The translations under genes and the position numbers were made by a program. DNA of 64,000 nucleotides, taken from contig CAZWHY010000009.1 of NCBI GenBank assembly GCA_964633725.1, positions 1-64,000 on the forward strand, read 5' to 3'. The notes beneath the pieces are model-generated. The model saw only the letters and a list, made by a program, of their open reading frames with translations. It did not search any database and was not told the DNA's origin. The DNA is from Berkiella_A sp964633725 (GTDB lineage Bacteria > Pseudomonadota > Gammaproteobacteria > Berkiellales > Berkiellaceae). Below are positions 26,863 to 35,654 of the stretch, in pieces (position 1 is the first letter of the stretch; the number at the start of each line of letters is the position of its first letter).

Positions 26863-29280
26863 ATGCGTTTTTTAGATATACCTATAAAACATAAAATAAC
26901 CATGTTAATGTTGGCTTGTTCCTCAATTGTTTTAGTTGTGGCTTTTTCGGCATTGATGACGCGAGAATATTATGTTTCAAAGGAGAAAAAACTAGAGGAG
27001 CTAAAAACCATTTCAGAAGTACTTAGTGCAAATAGCCGAGCCGCTTTAATGTTTGATGACAAAAAGTCAGCATCTGAGACCATGTCTATGTTAGAAAATA
27101 AATCTTCTATTGTTTTGGGTGTTATTCTTGATAGGGAAGGAAATATTTTTGCGAGCTATAAAGATCAGGTTTATTTTGATTTGGAAATGCCTTTATTAGA
27201 CTTAAATAAATACATTAATTTTATTACGAATGACAAAGATAAACCTACCAATGCTCAGCATGAACAGAATGGGCTTGTATTCTATCAAAGTATCATTTTT
27301 AAAGGAGAGCGAGTAGGGGAACTGTACTTGGTTGACAGCATGAAAGATTTTCAAGAAACAGTGTTGTATAATTTATTTATTTTAGGGGGTTTTTTTCTGA
27401 CGGCAATTTTATTGTCATTAATTATATCTTATCGGTTACAAAAATATATTTCAAACCCTATTATTGAATTAAAATCCTTAATGAAGAAGGTTTCTACAGA
27501 AAAAAATTACTCGGTTAGATTTAATGCAGAACGGAAAGATGAGTTGGGTGAGTTATTCTCTGGATTTAACGAAATGTTACTAGAAATTCACCAAAGAGAT
27601 AAATCTTTAAAAAAAATGAATAAAGACTTAGAAGGGCTTATTATTGACTTAGAGGCACAAAAACGTATCGCAGAAGAAGCCAGCCAAGCCAAGTCAGCCT
27701 TTTTGGCAAATATGTCCCACGAAATCAGAACGCCCATGAATGGTATTATTGGGATGTTAGAAATTTTAATGAAGCGCCAACTAAAAGATAATCAACTAGA
27801 ATGTGCCGTGATTGCGAAACACTCAGCAAATCATTTGTTAGAAATCATTAACCAAATTTTAGATTATTCTAAGCTTGAAGCGCATAAGCTTGAATTGGAT
27901 TTACAAGAGTTTTCCATAAGGGCTTTTTTGGAAGAGCTTGCTGTTATGCATGCCGCGAATGCACAAAAGAAAAGTTTGAAAATGATTTGCGACATGCCCT
28001 GTGAGCTCAATGATATAGTATTGGGAGATCAGCTTAGGATTAAGCAGATTCTAACGAACCTAATTACAAATGCGATAAAATTTACAGAAACCGGATTTAT
28101 TCGTTTATCTGCTTGGCGAGGATTGGTCTCGAAATGCAATTCTAATAGTCTGCAACACCTAGAGTCAAGCGATGATTTGGATAGCATAGGGCGGTATTAT
28201 TTTGAAGTTGAAGATAGTGGCATTGGTGTGAAGGCATCAAAAACAGACACTATTTTTGAAGCGTTTTCGCAAGCTGATAGCTCGACAACACGAAATTATG
28301 GCGGTACGGGACTAGGGCTGAGTATTTGCAAAGAACTCATAAAACTTATGCACGGCGATATTGTTATTGAAAGTGAGGTCAATAAAGGTACCAAGATTAA
28401 ATTTCATGTGGACTTGAGATTTAAGACAGGTTCAGTATTCATACCTAAGCAAGAATTAATTGACAGCACCTATCTTATTCAGAAAAGCAGTTGTGAATAT
28501 AAGAGTATTAAATCTTTTTTGAATTTTTGGGGTATATTAGAGCCACAAGAAAACCTATCAGTGGAAGATAAAATCTCCCATCTTTTGTCGGAAAAAATAA
28601 AACCAGTTACTGTGATCATAGATGAGGACGTATACAATACATATGAAGCATCGTTATTAGCCGTGTCCGCTAATAAAACATTTATTATATCGAGACCTTT
28701 AATTAATTTATTAAAACTTAACAATAAAGAGCAGGATAATATTTATTCTATTAGTATGCCATTAAAACAAAATGATTTACTAGAGGCAATCAGATGGGCA
28801 AATAATGGTTTGGTTATTGAGCAAGAACAACCTGATACAGCATATGTATCTGAGATGAATGAATCGTTTCATCATATTGAGGTGCTTGTTGCAGAGGATA
28901 ATTTAGTGAATCAACAAGTTATTCAAATGATGCTTGATTATATAGGGTGTCGTTATACCATTGTTTCAAATGGATTAGATGCTTTTGAAGCTTGTCAAAC
29001 AAAACGCTATGACTTAGTGTTTATGGATTGTCAAATGCCCAAGATGGATGGTTTTGAAGCAACAAAATTGATTAGAGATAAAGAAAAAATGGCAGAACAA
29101 GATGCTATTATTATCGTTGCATTGACAGCAAACGCAACACTTGATATGAAAGAAAAATGTCTACAGTGCGGCATGACAGACTATCTATCTAAGCCTGTAT
29201 TAGAAAAGGATCTTCAATTAATATTTCATAAATATTTTGGAGATCCTTTAGGGCAAAAAAGCAAAGCAATAAATGAGTAA
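26863..29280 (+). CDS. Hybrid sensor histidine kinase with receiver domain
   Basis: 805 aa. Membrane helix at about 15-30, a periplasmic CHASE8-like sensor (SANSRAALMFDDKKSASETM ... VILDREGNIFASY), a second helix near 170-190, HAMP, and a HisKA domain with phospho-acceptor His286 in ANMSHEIRTP. A HATPase domain (N box NLITNAIKF, G boxes DSGIGV and GGTGLGLSI) follows. A degenerate middle region of about 120 residues precedes a C-terminal receiver with Asp722 in FMDCQMP. No DNA-binding output is present, so signal must pass to a separate partner, possibly an Hpt protein outside the window. It is operonic with the YfiR-like gene. Confidence 0.92.
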   Translation: MRFLDIPIKHKITMLMLACSSIVLVVAFSALMTREYYVSKEKKLEELKTISEVLSANSRAALMFDDKKSASETMSMLENKSSIVLGVILDREGNIFASYKDQVYFDLEMPLLDLNKYINFITNDKDKPTNAQHEQNGLVFYQSIIFKGERVGELYLVDSMKDFQETVLYNLFILGGFFLTAILLSLIISYRLQKYISNPIIELKSLMKKVSTEKNYSVRFNAERKDELGELFSGFNEMLLEIHQRDKSLKKMNKDLEGLIIDLEAQKRIAEEASQAKSAFLANMSHEIRTPMNGIIGMLEILMKRQLKDNQLECAVIAKHSANHLLEIINQILDYSKLEAHKLELDLQEFSIRAFLEELAVMHAANAQKKSLKMICDMPCELNDIVLGDQLRIKQILTNLITNAIKFTETGFIRLSAWRGLVSKCNSNSLQHLESSDDLDSIGRYYFEVEDSGIGVKASKTDTIFEAFSQADSSTTRNYGGTGLGLSICKELIKLMHGDIVIESEVNKGTKIKFHVDLRFKTGSVFIPKQELIDSTYLIQKSSCEYKSIKSFLNFWGILEPQENLSVEDKISHLLSEKIKPVTVIIDEDVYNTYEASLLAVSANKTFIISRPLINLLKLNNKEQDNIYSISMPLKQNDLLEAIRWANNGLVIEQEQPDTAYVSEMNESFHHIEVLVAEDNLVNQQVIQMMLDYIGCRYTIVSNGLDAFEACQTKRYDLVFMDCQMPKMDGFEATKLIRDKEKMAEQDAIIIVALTANATLDMKEKCLQCGMTDYLSKPVLEKDLQLIFHKYFGDPLGQKSKAINE

Positions 29281-29283
29281 CTA

Positions 29284-30036
29284 TCAGGTTGCTAGCTGAA
29301 TATCTCTCCCATGCAAAGTACATATTTTACTGAGCAGGTAAATATAATTATTCGTAATATCTTCTGGTGGGACAAAGGTTTCTGGGTTAATGCCTGGATA
29401 ATGATTAATTTTTATCGCTGTTCGTAATTCAGGCGGGTAAACACAGTTTACTTGAATGTGTGTTTCTTCTAGTTCTTCAGACAGAGATTGAGAGAAGGCT
29501 GTAATGCCTTGCTTACTAGCTGCATAAGCACTCCAGTAGGCTTGTGCTGGCTGCATGCCCATATCACCGGTAAAGAGAATATTGGCTTTTTTGCTTTTAG
29601 AGAGCAGGGGTAGTAAATAATGAGTCAGCATAAAGGGGATATTTAGGTTGACATGAATAGCCTCCTGCCATTTATGCGGTGGCATGTTAGCAACCGGACA
29701 AACTTGTCCTAACCTTGCAGCGTTATGAATAACACTATCTAAGCGGCCAAACATTTTGTCTATGGCATCACTGATATTTTTTATTTCTTTGGGGCCAGCC
29801 CCTAAAAAATTGATAGGTTGTAGTGCAGGCTCAATCCAACCGTTTTCCACAATTTCATCGTATACGGATTCAAGTTTTTTAAGATTTGAACCCATGAGTA
29901 TGGTTGTTGCGCCATATTCAGCTGCTTTTAGAGCTAAACAACGGCCTAATCCACGTGTTGCACCAGTAATCAGTATAATTTGATCTTGTAGAGCATTTTT
30001 TTCAAGAGTAAATTTAGGCAAGGAAATGGGTTTCAT
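29284..30036 (-). CDS. Short-chain dehydrogenase/reductase, YciK-like
   Basis: 250 aa with the SDR cofactor motif TGATRGLG, an NAA-type motif (IHNAARLG) and the catalytic YxxxK (SAYAASKQG). The overall pattern (LQDQIILITGATRGLGR ... FTGDMGMQPAQAYWSAYAASK) resembles E. coli YciK, whose substrate is unknown. It converges with the hybrid kinase gene, 3 bp away. Confidence 0.85.
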   Translation of the reverse strand: MKPISLPKFTLEKNALQDQIILITGATRGLGRCLALKAAEYGATTILMGSNLKKLESVYDEIVENGWIEPALQPINFLGAGPKEIKNISDAIDKMFGRLDSVIHNAARLGQVCPVANMPPHKWQEAIHVNLNIPFMLTHYLLPLLSKSKKANILFTGDMGMQPAQAYWSAYAASKQGITAFSQSLSEELEETHIQVNCVYPPELRTAIKINHYPGINPETFVPPEDITNNYIYLLSKICTLHGRDIQLAT

Positions 30037-30113
30037 TAGATCTCAGACTTCTTATATTTTTATGCATAGTTGTAGCTGTGCATGCTAACAGAACCCACAG
30101 TGGTTTCCAATCG

Positions 30114-30368
30114 TCAAGCCAGTGTATAGGAGTAAGTCTTAGCCCAGGCCTCAATGGCGCCGACACTAAATCCACAAGCAAATCCAGCCATGCTAGTTAA
30201 TATAAAATATCCAGGGGTTAAATTTAAGCCTAATACAACGCCAGATACAAGTCCAACAAGTGAGCGGGTCTTGAGATATTGCATTTGTTGGTCGTTCAAC
30301 TCAAGTTCAAGATTGGATAGAATACCTGCGGACACGCGATGCGTTTGTTGATGGTTTAGTTCAATCAT
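30114..30368 (-). CDS. Small glycine-rich hydrophobic protein, bacteriocin-precursor-like
   Basis: 84 aa preceded by a strong GGAGG site 5 nt before the ATG. The first 15 residues (MIELNHQQTHRVSAG) resemble a double-glycine-type leader, with Leu at -12, Val at -4 and a small pair Ala-Gly at -2/-1. The rest is Gly/Ala/hydrophobic (SLVGLVSGVVLGLNLTPG ... GFACGFSVGAIEAW), as in pore-forming class II bacteriocins or microcins, or in glycine-zipper membrane proteins. No peptidase-ABC exporter or immunity gene is recognised nearby, so it may instead be an ordinary small membrane protein. Confidence 0.55.
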   Translation of the reverse strand: MIELNHQQTHRVSAGILSNLELELNDQQMQYLKTRSLVGLVSGVVLGLNLTPGYFILTSMAGFACGFSVGAIEAWAKTYSYTLA

Positions 30369-30402
30369 AGTAGCCTCCAGCTTGTCTGTGCTTGGCCACT
30401 TT

Positions 30403-30469
30403 TAAGAAAACATGCCCCACTTTACGGGCGATTAAAGTCGTTCTGACAGTAAAGTGAGGCGTTTTCTTA
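30403..30469. repeat. Long imperfect palindrome between two small genes
   Basis: Arms 30403-30425 and 30449-30469 pair over about 20 bp with one mismatch and a 2-nt bulge, around a 23-nt loop. It sits between the two small minus-strand genes. It could be a terminator for the upstream gene (30481-30714), an mRNA hairpin or a small repeat element. Confidence 0.7.
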
Positions 30470-30480
30470 ATTTAGCCTAA

Positions 30481-30714
30481 TTAATGCATAGAATCATTTT
30501 TAGCACGGTCTAATTGAATGTTTTTACTCTGTTCTTTTAAGGCTTGTTTAATAAAAGCATACTGATGTTTACATTCATTAACCCGAACGTGTTCGCTCTC
30601 GAATTTTCTGACTTGTTGCCATCTTTGGTGTAAAGCTTGCATTTGGTTTTTAGGGGGTTGGTTTTTTTTTACAACATATAAAGATACAGAAGGTTTATTC
30701 TTTATTTGGGTCAT
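30481..30714 (-). CDS. Small basic protein of unknown function
   Basis: 77 aa, highly polar with many Lys, Gln and His (KKNQPPKNQMQALHQRWQQVRKFE). It has no signal peptide or membrane segment. A very strong AAGGAGG ribosome site precedes the ATG, which supports real translation. No family recognised. It may share a transcript with the bacteriocin-like gene 112 bp downstream, although a large palindrome lies between them. Confidence 0.55.
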   Translation of the reverse strand: MTQIKNKPSVSLYVVKKNQPPKNQMQALHQRWQQVRKFESEHVRVNECKHQYAFIKQALKEQSKNIQLDRAKNDSMH

Positions 30715-31173
30715 TTTGAGACCCTCCTTTATAATTTTTGTTGTGCTTAAACTCAGCGGGACTATGTGTCTGCTTTTTTTATTGTTATATTATTTTTTTA
30801 ATTATTTTAGTAACGCACTTTTTGTCTAAAAAATAAAAATCAATATTTCAACTGCAGTAATAATATTGAAACATAAAGCTGTATCTAAACAAAATTGCTA
30901 ATGACCCATGTGTTTGCCACCAAATATCATTCTATGTTGTCAGTCAAACTGCCATTGTGTTGCATTTAAATGGCTTGTTAGCTTAATAAATCGTCCTGTG
31001 CAGTTGTAAGACATCTACCTTTTGTGGTGTTACGAGCTTAAAATACCGCTCAGACGCTGTATATAAAAATAGAAAATCTGAAAAATAGGCTTAATTCGTT
31101 GTCGATTGACTGGCCTGAGCCAGATTAGTAAACAATAGAGGTGTCAAAATGATCAATATTATAGGGAGATGAT
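30715..31173. other. 459-bp intergenic region, AT-rich, divergent promoters
   Basis: No protein or RNA gene recognised. The left part holds the ribosome site of the minus-strand small gene. The right part holds the promoter of the oligopeptidase gene and an 8-codon open frame (31149-31172) with an AGAGGTG site, which ends 1 nt before the oligopeptidase ATG. Confidence 0.6.
31106..31134 (+). promoter_or_regulatory. Predicted promoter of the prolyl oligopeptidase gene
   Basis: TTGACT (31106-31111) and TAAACA (31129-31134) with a 17-bp spacer, 39 bp before the ATG. Confidence 0.4.
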
Positions 31174-33339
31174 ATGATTGGTGCCCCAACAGAAAAAGAG
31201 CTAGAAGAAGTACATGGCGATAATGCTATGCGCTGGGTAAAAGCACAGAATCTTAGTACGCAATTAGAGCTGGAAGCACATCCAGATTTTGAAAAAAACA
31301 AACAAACTGCCTTAAAAATCCTGGAGTCCAAAGACAAGATTGCATATGGTAGCCAAAAGGGTGAGTGGGTTTATAATTTTTGGCAAGATGAAGAGCATCC
31401 CCGAGGGATTTGGCGTCGAACCACTTCAGAGTCATATCGACAAGAGGAGCCCGATTGGGATATTTTGCTGGATATGGATTTACTCAATGCAACTGAGAAT
31501 GAAAGCTGGGTTTATAAAGGTGTTGAGCGGCTTTTACCAGATGGCAATAAAGTATTAATCAGTTTATCACGCGGTGGTGGTGATGCCACGGTTTGTAGAG
31601 AATTTGATGTGAGCCGCAAATCGTTTGTAAGGGAAGGATTTTTTATTCCGGAAGCACAAACCAGCCTTTCTTGGTTGGATGAAAATCGAGTATTACTGGG
31701 TACAAATTGGGGGGAGGATACAGTTACGAAGTCTGGCTACCCTAGGCAGCTCAGAGTTTTATCACGTGGTGAAGAGGTTGAAAATGCTAAATTAATTGCT
31801 GAATGTGAACCTGATGATATGGGGGTTTTTGGTTGGGTGGATGTGCGCTCAGAAAATACTTACATTGGATACACCATACACAAAGATTTTCATCATTCTG
31901 AAAACTATATCCTAACAGAAAAAGAAGGCATATTTAGTGCCATTAAAATACCGGTGCCGAGTGATGCAGGATTTTCAGGTATGTTTCATGGGCAAGCTAT
32001 TTTAGTTTTAAAAAGTGATTGGGTAACACCACAAGGGACTTATTTGTCTGGTTCGGTTATATCCCTGGGTATAGATAGCATTGGCAGTGAATTGCTAGAT
32101 ATTAAAAAAATATTTCAACTCACCGCAACACACTCTGTGCCCAGTGTCTCTGCCGCTAAGGATAGATTATATTTAACCGTCTTAGATAATGTGAAAGGCG
32201 TATTGCTAGATGCAAAATTTGAATCCAATCAGTGGACGTTAACAAAAGTATTTGAATCAAAAGGTGATTTATCTATTGTATCAGGCGATAATTTGGCCGG
32301 GGATGAGATTTGGGTGAACTATGAAGATTTTTTAACGCCTGCTAGTTTATGTTCCTACACACCTGATAAAGGTATGCAAACACTCAAACAAGCACCCGCT
32401 AAATTTAACAGTGATAACTTAATGGTGACGCAATGTTTCGCCAAAAGCAAAGATGGTACAGATGTGCCCTATTTTGTTGTGCATGCAAAAGACATGGTTT
32501 ATGACGGAACGAATCCCACGTTGTTGTATGGGTACGGTGGTTTTGAAATCTCGATGCCCCCTTCTTATATGGCGGTGAAAGGTAAACTGTGGCTAGAGAA
32601 TGGTGGGGTTTTTGTATTATCTAATATTCGGGGTGGTGGAGAATTTGGGCCTAAATGGCATCAAGCCGGTTTACAAGAAAATAGGCAGTGTGTATATGAT
32701 GATTTTGCGGCGATAGCCAAAGATTTAATAACCAAAAAAATAACCTCACCAGAACATTTGGGGGCACAAGGGGGCAGCAATGGTGGTTTGTTGATGGGCG
32801 TGGCTTTGACACAATGTCCAGAGCTGTTTTCAGCCATTGTCTGCCAGGTGCCGCTATTAGATATGCTCAATTATCACAATATGCTAAAAGGCCATAGCTG
32901 GATGGCAGAGTACGGTGATCCAGAAGATCCTGCAATGCGAGAGGTACTACGTAGTTATTCACCTTTGCATAATTTAGATCCAGATACGACGTATCCAGAA
33001 GTTCTTTTTCATACCTCAACCAAAGATGATCGAGTGCATCCGGGGCATGCTCGTAAAATGGCAGCCAAAATGCAGGAGCAAGGTCATAAATTTTACTACT
33101 ATGAAAATACAGAGGGTGGTCATTCTGCTGCAGCGGATTTAAAGCAGCGTGCTTACAGCGAGGCCTTAGTGACATGTTATTTGAAAAGTAAATTATGCCA
33201 GCCTGGCATAAAAGAGGAAGACATAGTTGATTTAGGACAGGTCTTAAGCTTTAGTCAAAAAGCGTTAGCGCAGGCTGAAAAAGGAGTAGCCACTTCATCT
33301 AAACCAAATAAAAATTTAGATATAGGTAAGAGGATGTAA
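31174..33339 (+). CDS. Prolyl oligopeptidase (S9 family serine peptidase)
   Basis: 721 aa, usual length. An N-terminal seven-bladed propeller precedes a C-terminal alpha/beta-hydrolase domain. Predicted triad: Ser535 in GAQGGSNGG, Asp619 in STKDDRV, His650 in EGGHSAA. The oxyanion Tyr is likely in LLYGYGGFE. No signal peptide, so cytoplasmic. It cleaves short peptides, typically after Pro. A GGGAG site lies 5 nt upstream. The closest subfamily (S9A) is inferred from the long N-terminal propeller and the active-site spacing. Confidence 0.9.
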   Translation: MIGAPTEKELEEVHGDNAMRWVKAQNLSTQLELEAHPDFEKNKQTALKILESKDKIAYGSQKGEWVYNFWQDEEHPRGIWRRTTSESYRQEEPDWDILLDMDLLNATENESWVYKGVERLLPDGNKVLISLSRGGGDATVCREFDVSRKSFVREGFFIPEAQTSLSWLDENRVLLGTNWGEDTVTKSGYPRQLRVLSRGEEVENAKLIAECEPDDMGVFGWVDVRSENTYIGYTIHKDFHHSENYILTEKEGIFSAIKIPVPSDAGFSGMFHGQAILVLKSDWVTPQGTYLSGSVISLGIDSIGSELLDIKKIFQLTATHSVPSVSAAKDRLYLTVLDNVKGVLLDAKFESNQWTLTKVFESKGDLSIVSGDNLAGDEIWVNYEDFLTPASLCSYTPDKGMQTLKQAPAKFNSDNLMVTQCFAKSKDGTDVPYFVVHAKDMVYDGTNPTLLYGYGGFEISMPPSYMAVKGKLWLENGGVFVLSNIRGGGEFGPKWHQAGLQENRQCVYDDFAAIAKDLITKKITSPEHLGAQGGSNGGLLMGVALTQCPELFSAIVCQVPLLDMLNYHNMLKGHSWMAEYGDPEDPAMREVLRSYSPLHNLDPDTTYPEVLFHTSTKDDRVHPGHARKMAAKMQEQGHKFYYYENTEGGHSAAADLKQRAYSEALVTCYLKSKLCQPGIKEEDIVDLGQVLSFSQKALAQAEKGVATSSKPNKNLDIGKRM

Positions 33340-33358
33340 ATTAATATCATTCTGCACC

Positions 33359-33387
33359 GCGGAACAGGTTGTGGTGTTCCGCTTTTT
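33359..33387 (+). terminator. Rho-independent terminator after the oligopeptidase gene
   Basis: Eight-bp perfect GC-rich stem (GCGGAACA / TGTTCCGC) with an 8-nt loop, followed by TTTTT. Confidence 0.9.
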
Positions 33388-33478
33388 GACTTAATACCCC
33401 ACAATAAAGATATATAAATAACTTTTTAGGTGTTTCTATGAACTTTGTTCTTCATATTCATTAAATCTGAATAATTGC

Positions 33479-33515
33479 TTGACCTTTACCATACGTCAAC
33501 CTTTATGATGGTCAA
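33479..33515 (+). promoter_or_regulatory. MerR-type promoter and operator
   Basis: TTGACC (33479-33484) and TATGAT (33504-33509) are separated by 19 bp, the overlong spacer typical of promoters activated by MerR-family proteins. TTGACC and GGTCAA form the outer arms of a 37-bp dyad. The regulator gene starts 18 bp downstream, so autoregulation is expected. Confidence 0.72.
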
Positions 33516-33533
33516 AATTTAAGGAAATACCTG

Positions 33534-34292
33534 ATGGCTTATACTGTTAAAGCACTTGCAACAATATCTGGGGTTAGTGAAAGAACTCTACGCTACTACG
33601 ATGAGATTAGTTTATTAAAGCCAGCTTATATTGGAGAGAATAAATATCGCTATTATGAAAATGAGCAATTGATGCAACTGCAGCAAATTCTATTTTTCCG
33701 GGAGCTTGATTTTCCATTGGAAAAAATTCAGAAAATCTTAAGCTGTGACGATTTTGATAAAGTGGATGCATTAGTCAATCACAAACAGATATTAACAAAA
33801 AAAATCGAGAAATTAAATCAGCTTCTCAATACCGTTGAGAGCACCGTCTCACACTTAAGAGGGAAAATTATGATGAATGATAAAGACTTATACAAAGGCT
33901 TTGATGCAGCAAAGCAAAAAGAGTATGAAGATTACTTGGTTAAGCGTGGGCTGAGTCCTGATGAAATTGATGATAGTTGGCGGAAAATTACTAAGCTTAA
34001 CAGTACAGACAAAGAAAACTTACACAATCAATGTAAAGAGATAGCAGAGGATTTAGCTGTAGCTATTAAGAATAAGTGTGCCGTTGATAGCAAAGAAGTA
34101 CAAAGTTTAATAAAATCTCATTACCAGTGGGTTTGTCATTATTGGAAACCAACACAAGAAACCTATATAGGTTTAAGTAATCTCTATCAAGAGCATAATG
34201 AATTTAATGATTTCTATAGCCAGTATCATCCTAAGATGGTGTCATTTTTATCTGATGCAATGGTTGTATTTGCGAAAAACAACTTGCAATAA
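33534..34292 (+). CDS. MerR-family regulator with TipAS drug-binding domain
   Basis: 252 aa. The MerR winged-helix domain (VKALATISGVSERTLRYYDEISLLKPA ... GENKYRYYENEQL) is followed by a coiled coil (about 80-110) and a C-terminal TipAS domain (DLYKGFDAAKQKEYEDYLVKRG ... HYQWVCHYWKPTQETYIGLS). TipAS domains bind diverse antibiotics and trigger MerR-type activation. It has its own MerR-type promoter. No obvious resistance or efflux target gene is next to it; modABC converges on it. Confidence 0.92.
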   Translation: MAYTVKALATISGVSERTLRYYDEISLLKPAYIGENKYRYYENEQLMQLQQILFFRELDFPLEKIQKILSCDDFDKVDALVNHKQILTKKIEKLNQLLNTVESTVSHLRGKIMMNDKDLYKGFDAAKQKEYEDYLVKRGLSPDEIDDSWRKITKLNSTDKENLHNQCKEIAEDLAVAIKNKCAVDSKEVQSLIKSHYQWVCHYWKPTQETYIGLSNLYQEHNEFNDFYSQYHPKMVSFLSDAMVVFAKNNLQ

Positions 34293-34306
34293 TATGCTTA
34301 GAAACG

Positions 34307-34335
34307 AGCACGAAATATTAAAGTTATTTCGTGCT
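34307..34335. terminator. Hairpin between convergent merR-type gene and modC
   Basis: Perfect 11-bp arms (34307-34317 and 34325-34335) with a 7-nt loop. There is no strong U-tract, but the position between two convergent stops suits a bidirectional terminator. Confidence 0.6.
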
Positions 34336-34341
34336 GGTTCC

Positions 34342-34983
34342 TTAGCACAACTGACCTTGTTCAAACCTGAGTATATTTTCTGCTAACAGTCGATCTTCTT
34401 TTTTTGAGTGGGTAACATAGATTAGTGTCATCGATAGTTTTTTTTGAATTGTTTTTAGATACGATAGCACCTCGTCTTTACCGCAGTCATCAATTGAGGA
34501 GATTGGCTCATCCATCAGCAATAGTTTGGGGCTAGTCAAAAGTGCTCTAGCAATAGAAACCCTTTGTTTTTCTCCGCCTGAGAGTGTTTTGATAGGATGG
34601 TTTATAATATTATTTAATTGCAGGCCGTCTATTACATCAATTGGATGAAGCTTTTGCTTTTTTTTAGGTGTTCTTTTATAACCGTAATTAAGATTTTGAG
34701 TGATCGATAGATGTGGGAATAATGCGGGTTGTTGGAATACAAAACTAATATCTCGTTTATGGGGCGGGATAAATATATTATTTTTATTATCTTGCCAGCA
34801 AAGCGTATCATAGTATAAAAAACTGTCATGGGTCGGCGTATTTAAGCCAGCTAAGCATTTTAAGAACTGTGTTTTGCCAGAGCCACTTTTGCCGCGTATT
34901 ACCGTGATTTTATGAAGTGGGATTTGAAAATCAGTTTTGAGTGAAAATTGACTAAGTGCTAAGTTAAACTGTCCAGTCAACAT
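34342..34983 (-). CDS. modC: Molybdate ABC transporter ATPase ModC (short form)
   Basis: 213 aa. Walker A GKSGSGKTQ, Q-loop, signature LSGGEKQRVSIARAL, Walker B LLLMDEPISSID and H-loop YVTHS are all present. The C-terminal molybdate-binding (TOBE/Mop) domain of full-length ModC (~350 aa) is missing, so feedback by molybdate binding to ModC is unlikely. It overlaps modB by 7 bp. It supplies molybdenum for the nitrate reductase cofactor made by the neighbouring genes. Confidence 0.88.
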   Translation of the reverse strand: MLTGQFNLALSQFSLKTDFQIPLHKITVIRGKSGSGKTQFLKCLAGLNTPTHDSFLYYDTLCWQDNKNNIFIPPHKRDISFVFQQPALFPHLSITQNLNYGYKRTPKKKQKLHPIDVIDGLQLNNIINHPIKTLSGGEKQRVSIARALLTSPKLLLMDEPISSIDDCGKDEVLSYLKTIQKKLSMTLIYVTHSKKEDRLLAENILRFEQGQLC

Positions 34984-35654
34984 ATACCGGTTCCTACTTT
35001 TTTGTAATGCTTATTGATGCTAAATAAAATATAGAGCAAAATAAAAGAAAATATTAACATACCGGCAGATAGAATATGCGCACTAGAATAATCTAGTTTT
35101 TCAACCGATTCATAAATGGCAATCGAAATAACTTGCGTTTGACGAGGTATATTTCCCCCGATCATTAATACCACACCAAACTCGCCTAAAGTATGGGTGA
35201 AGCCTAAAACAATGCCAGTTAAGATGCCTTGCCTAGATAGCGGTAAAATAACAGTGATAAATCTATCTATTTTAGAGGCACGTAGCATAGAGGCTGAGTC
35301 TAACGTTTCTTGTTCAATAGCATCGAATGCAGTTTGTAAGGGTTGTACCATAAAAGGCAGAGAATATAACATGGAGCCAATCACCAAACCGCTGAATGAG
35401 AAAGCTAACGAGCCACCTGTGACATTAATCCAAAAATTCCCGATGGGGCTGTTAGGGCTCATAAGTAATAGTAAGTAAAAACCTAGTACGGTAGGCGGTA
35501 AAATAATAGGCAATGCAACAATCACTTCTATGGATGTTTTGAACCAAGCTTGTGTGCGAGATAACCACCATGCAAGCGGTAATCCAATAATGAGTAATAA
35601 AAAAGTTGTTATAGTGGCTAAGTGCAGTGAAAGCCACAAGGGAGAAAAATCCAT
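34977..35654 (-). CDS. modB: Molybdate ABC transporter permease ModB
   Basis: 225 aa with five to six membrane helices. The permease EAA-type loop that contacts ModC is present (EQETLDSASMLRASKIDRFITVILPLSRQGI), with ALPIILPPTVLGFYLLLLM as in ModB. The start overlaps the modA stop by 1 bp. Confidence 0.93.
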   Translation of the reverse strand: MDFSPLWLSLHLATITTFLLLIIGLPLAWWLSRTQAWFKTSIEVIVALPIILPPTVLGFYLLLLMSPNSPIGNFWINVTGGSLAFSFSGLVIGSMLYSLPFMVQPLQTAFDAIEQETLDSASMLRASKIDRFITVILPLSRQGILTGIVLGFTHTLGEFGVVLMIGGNIPRQTQVISIAIYESVEKLDYSSAHILSAGMLIFSFILLYILFSINKHYKKVGTGIC

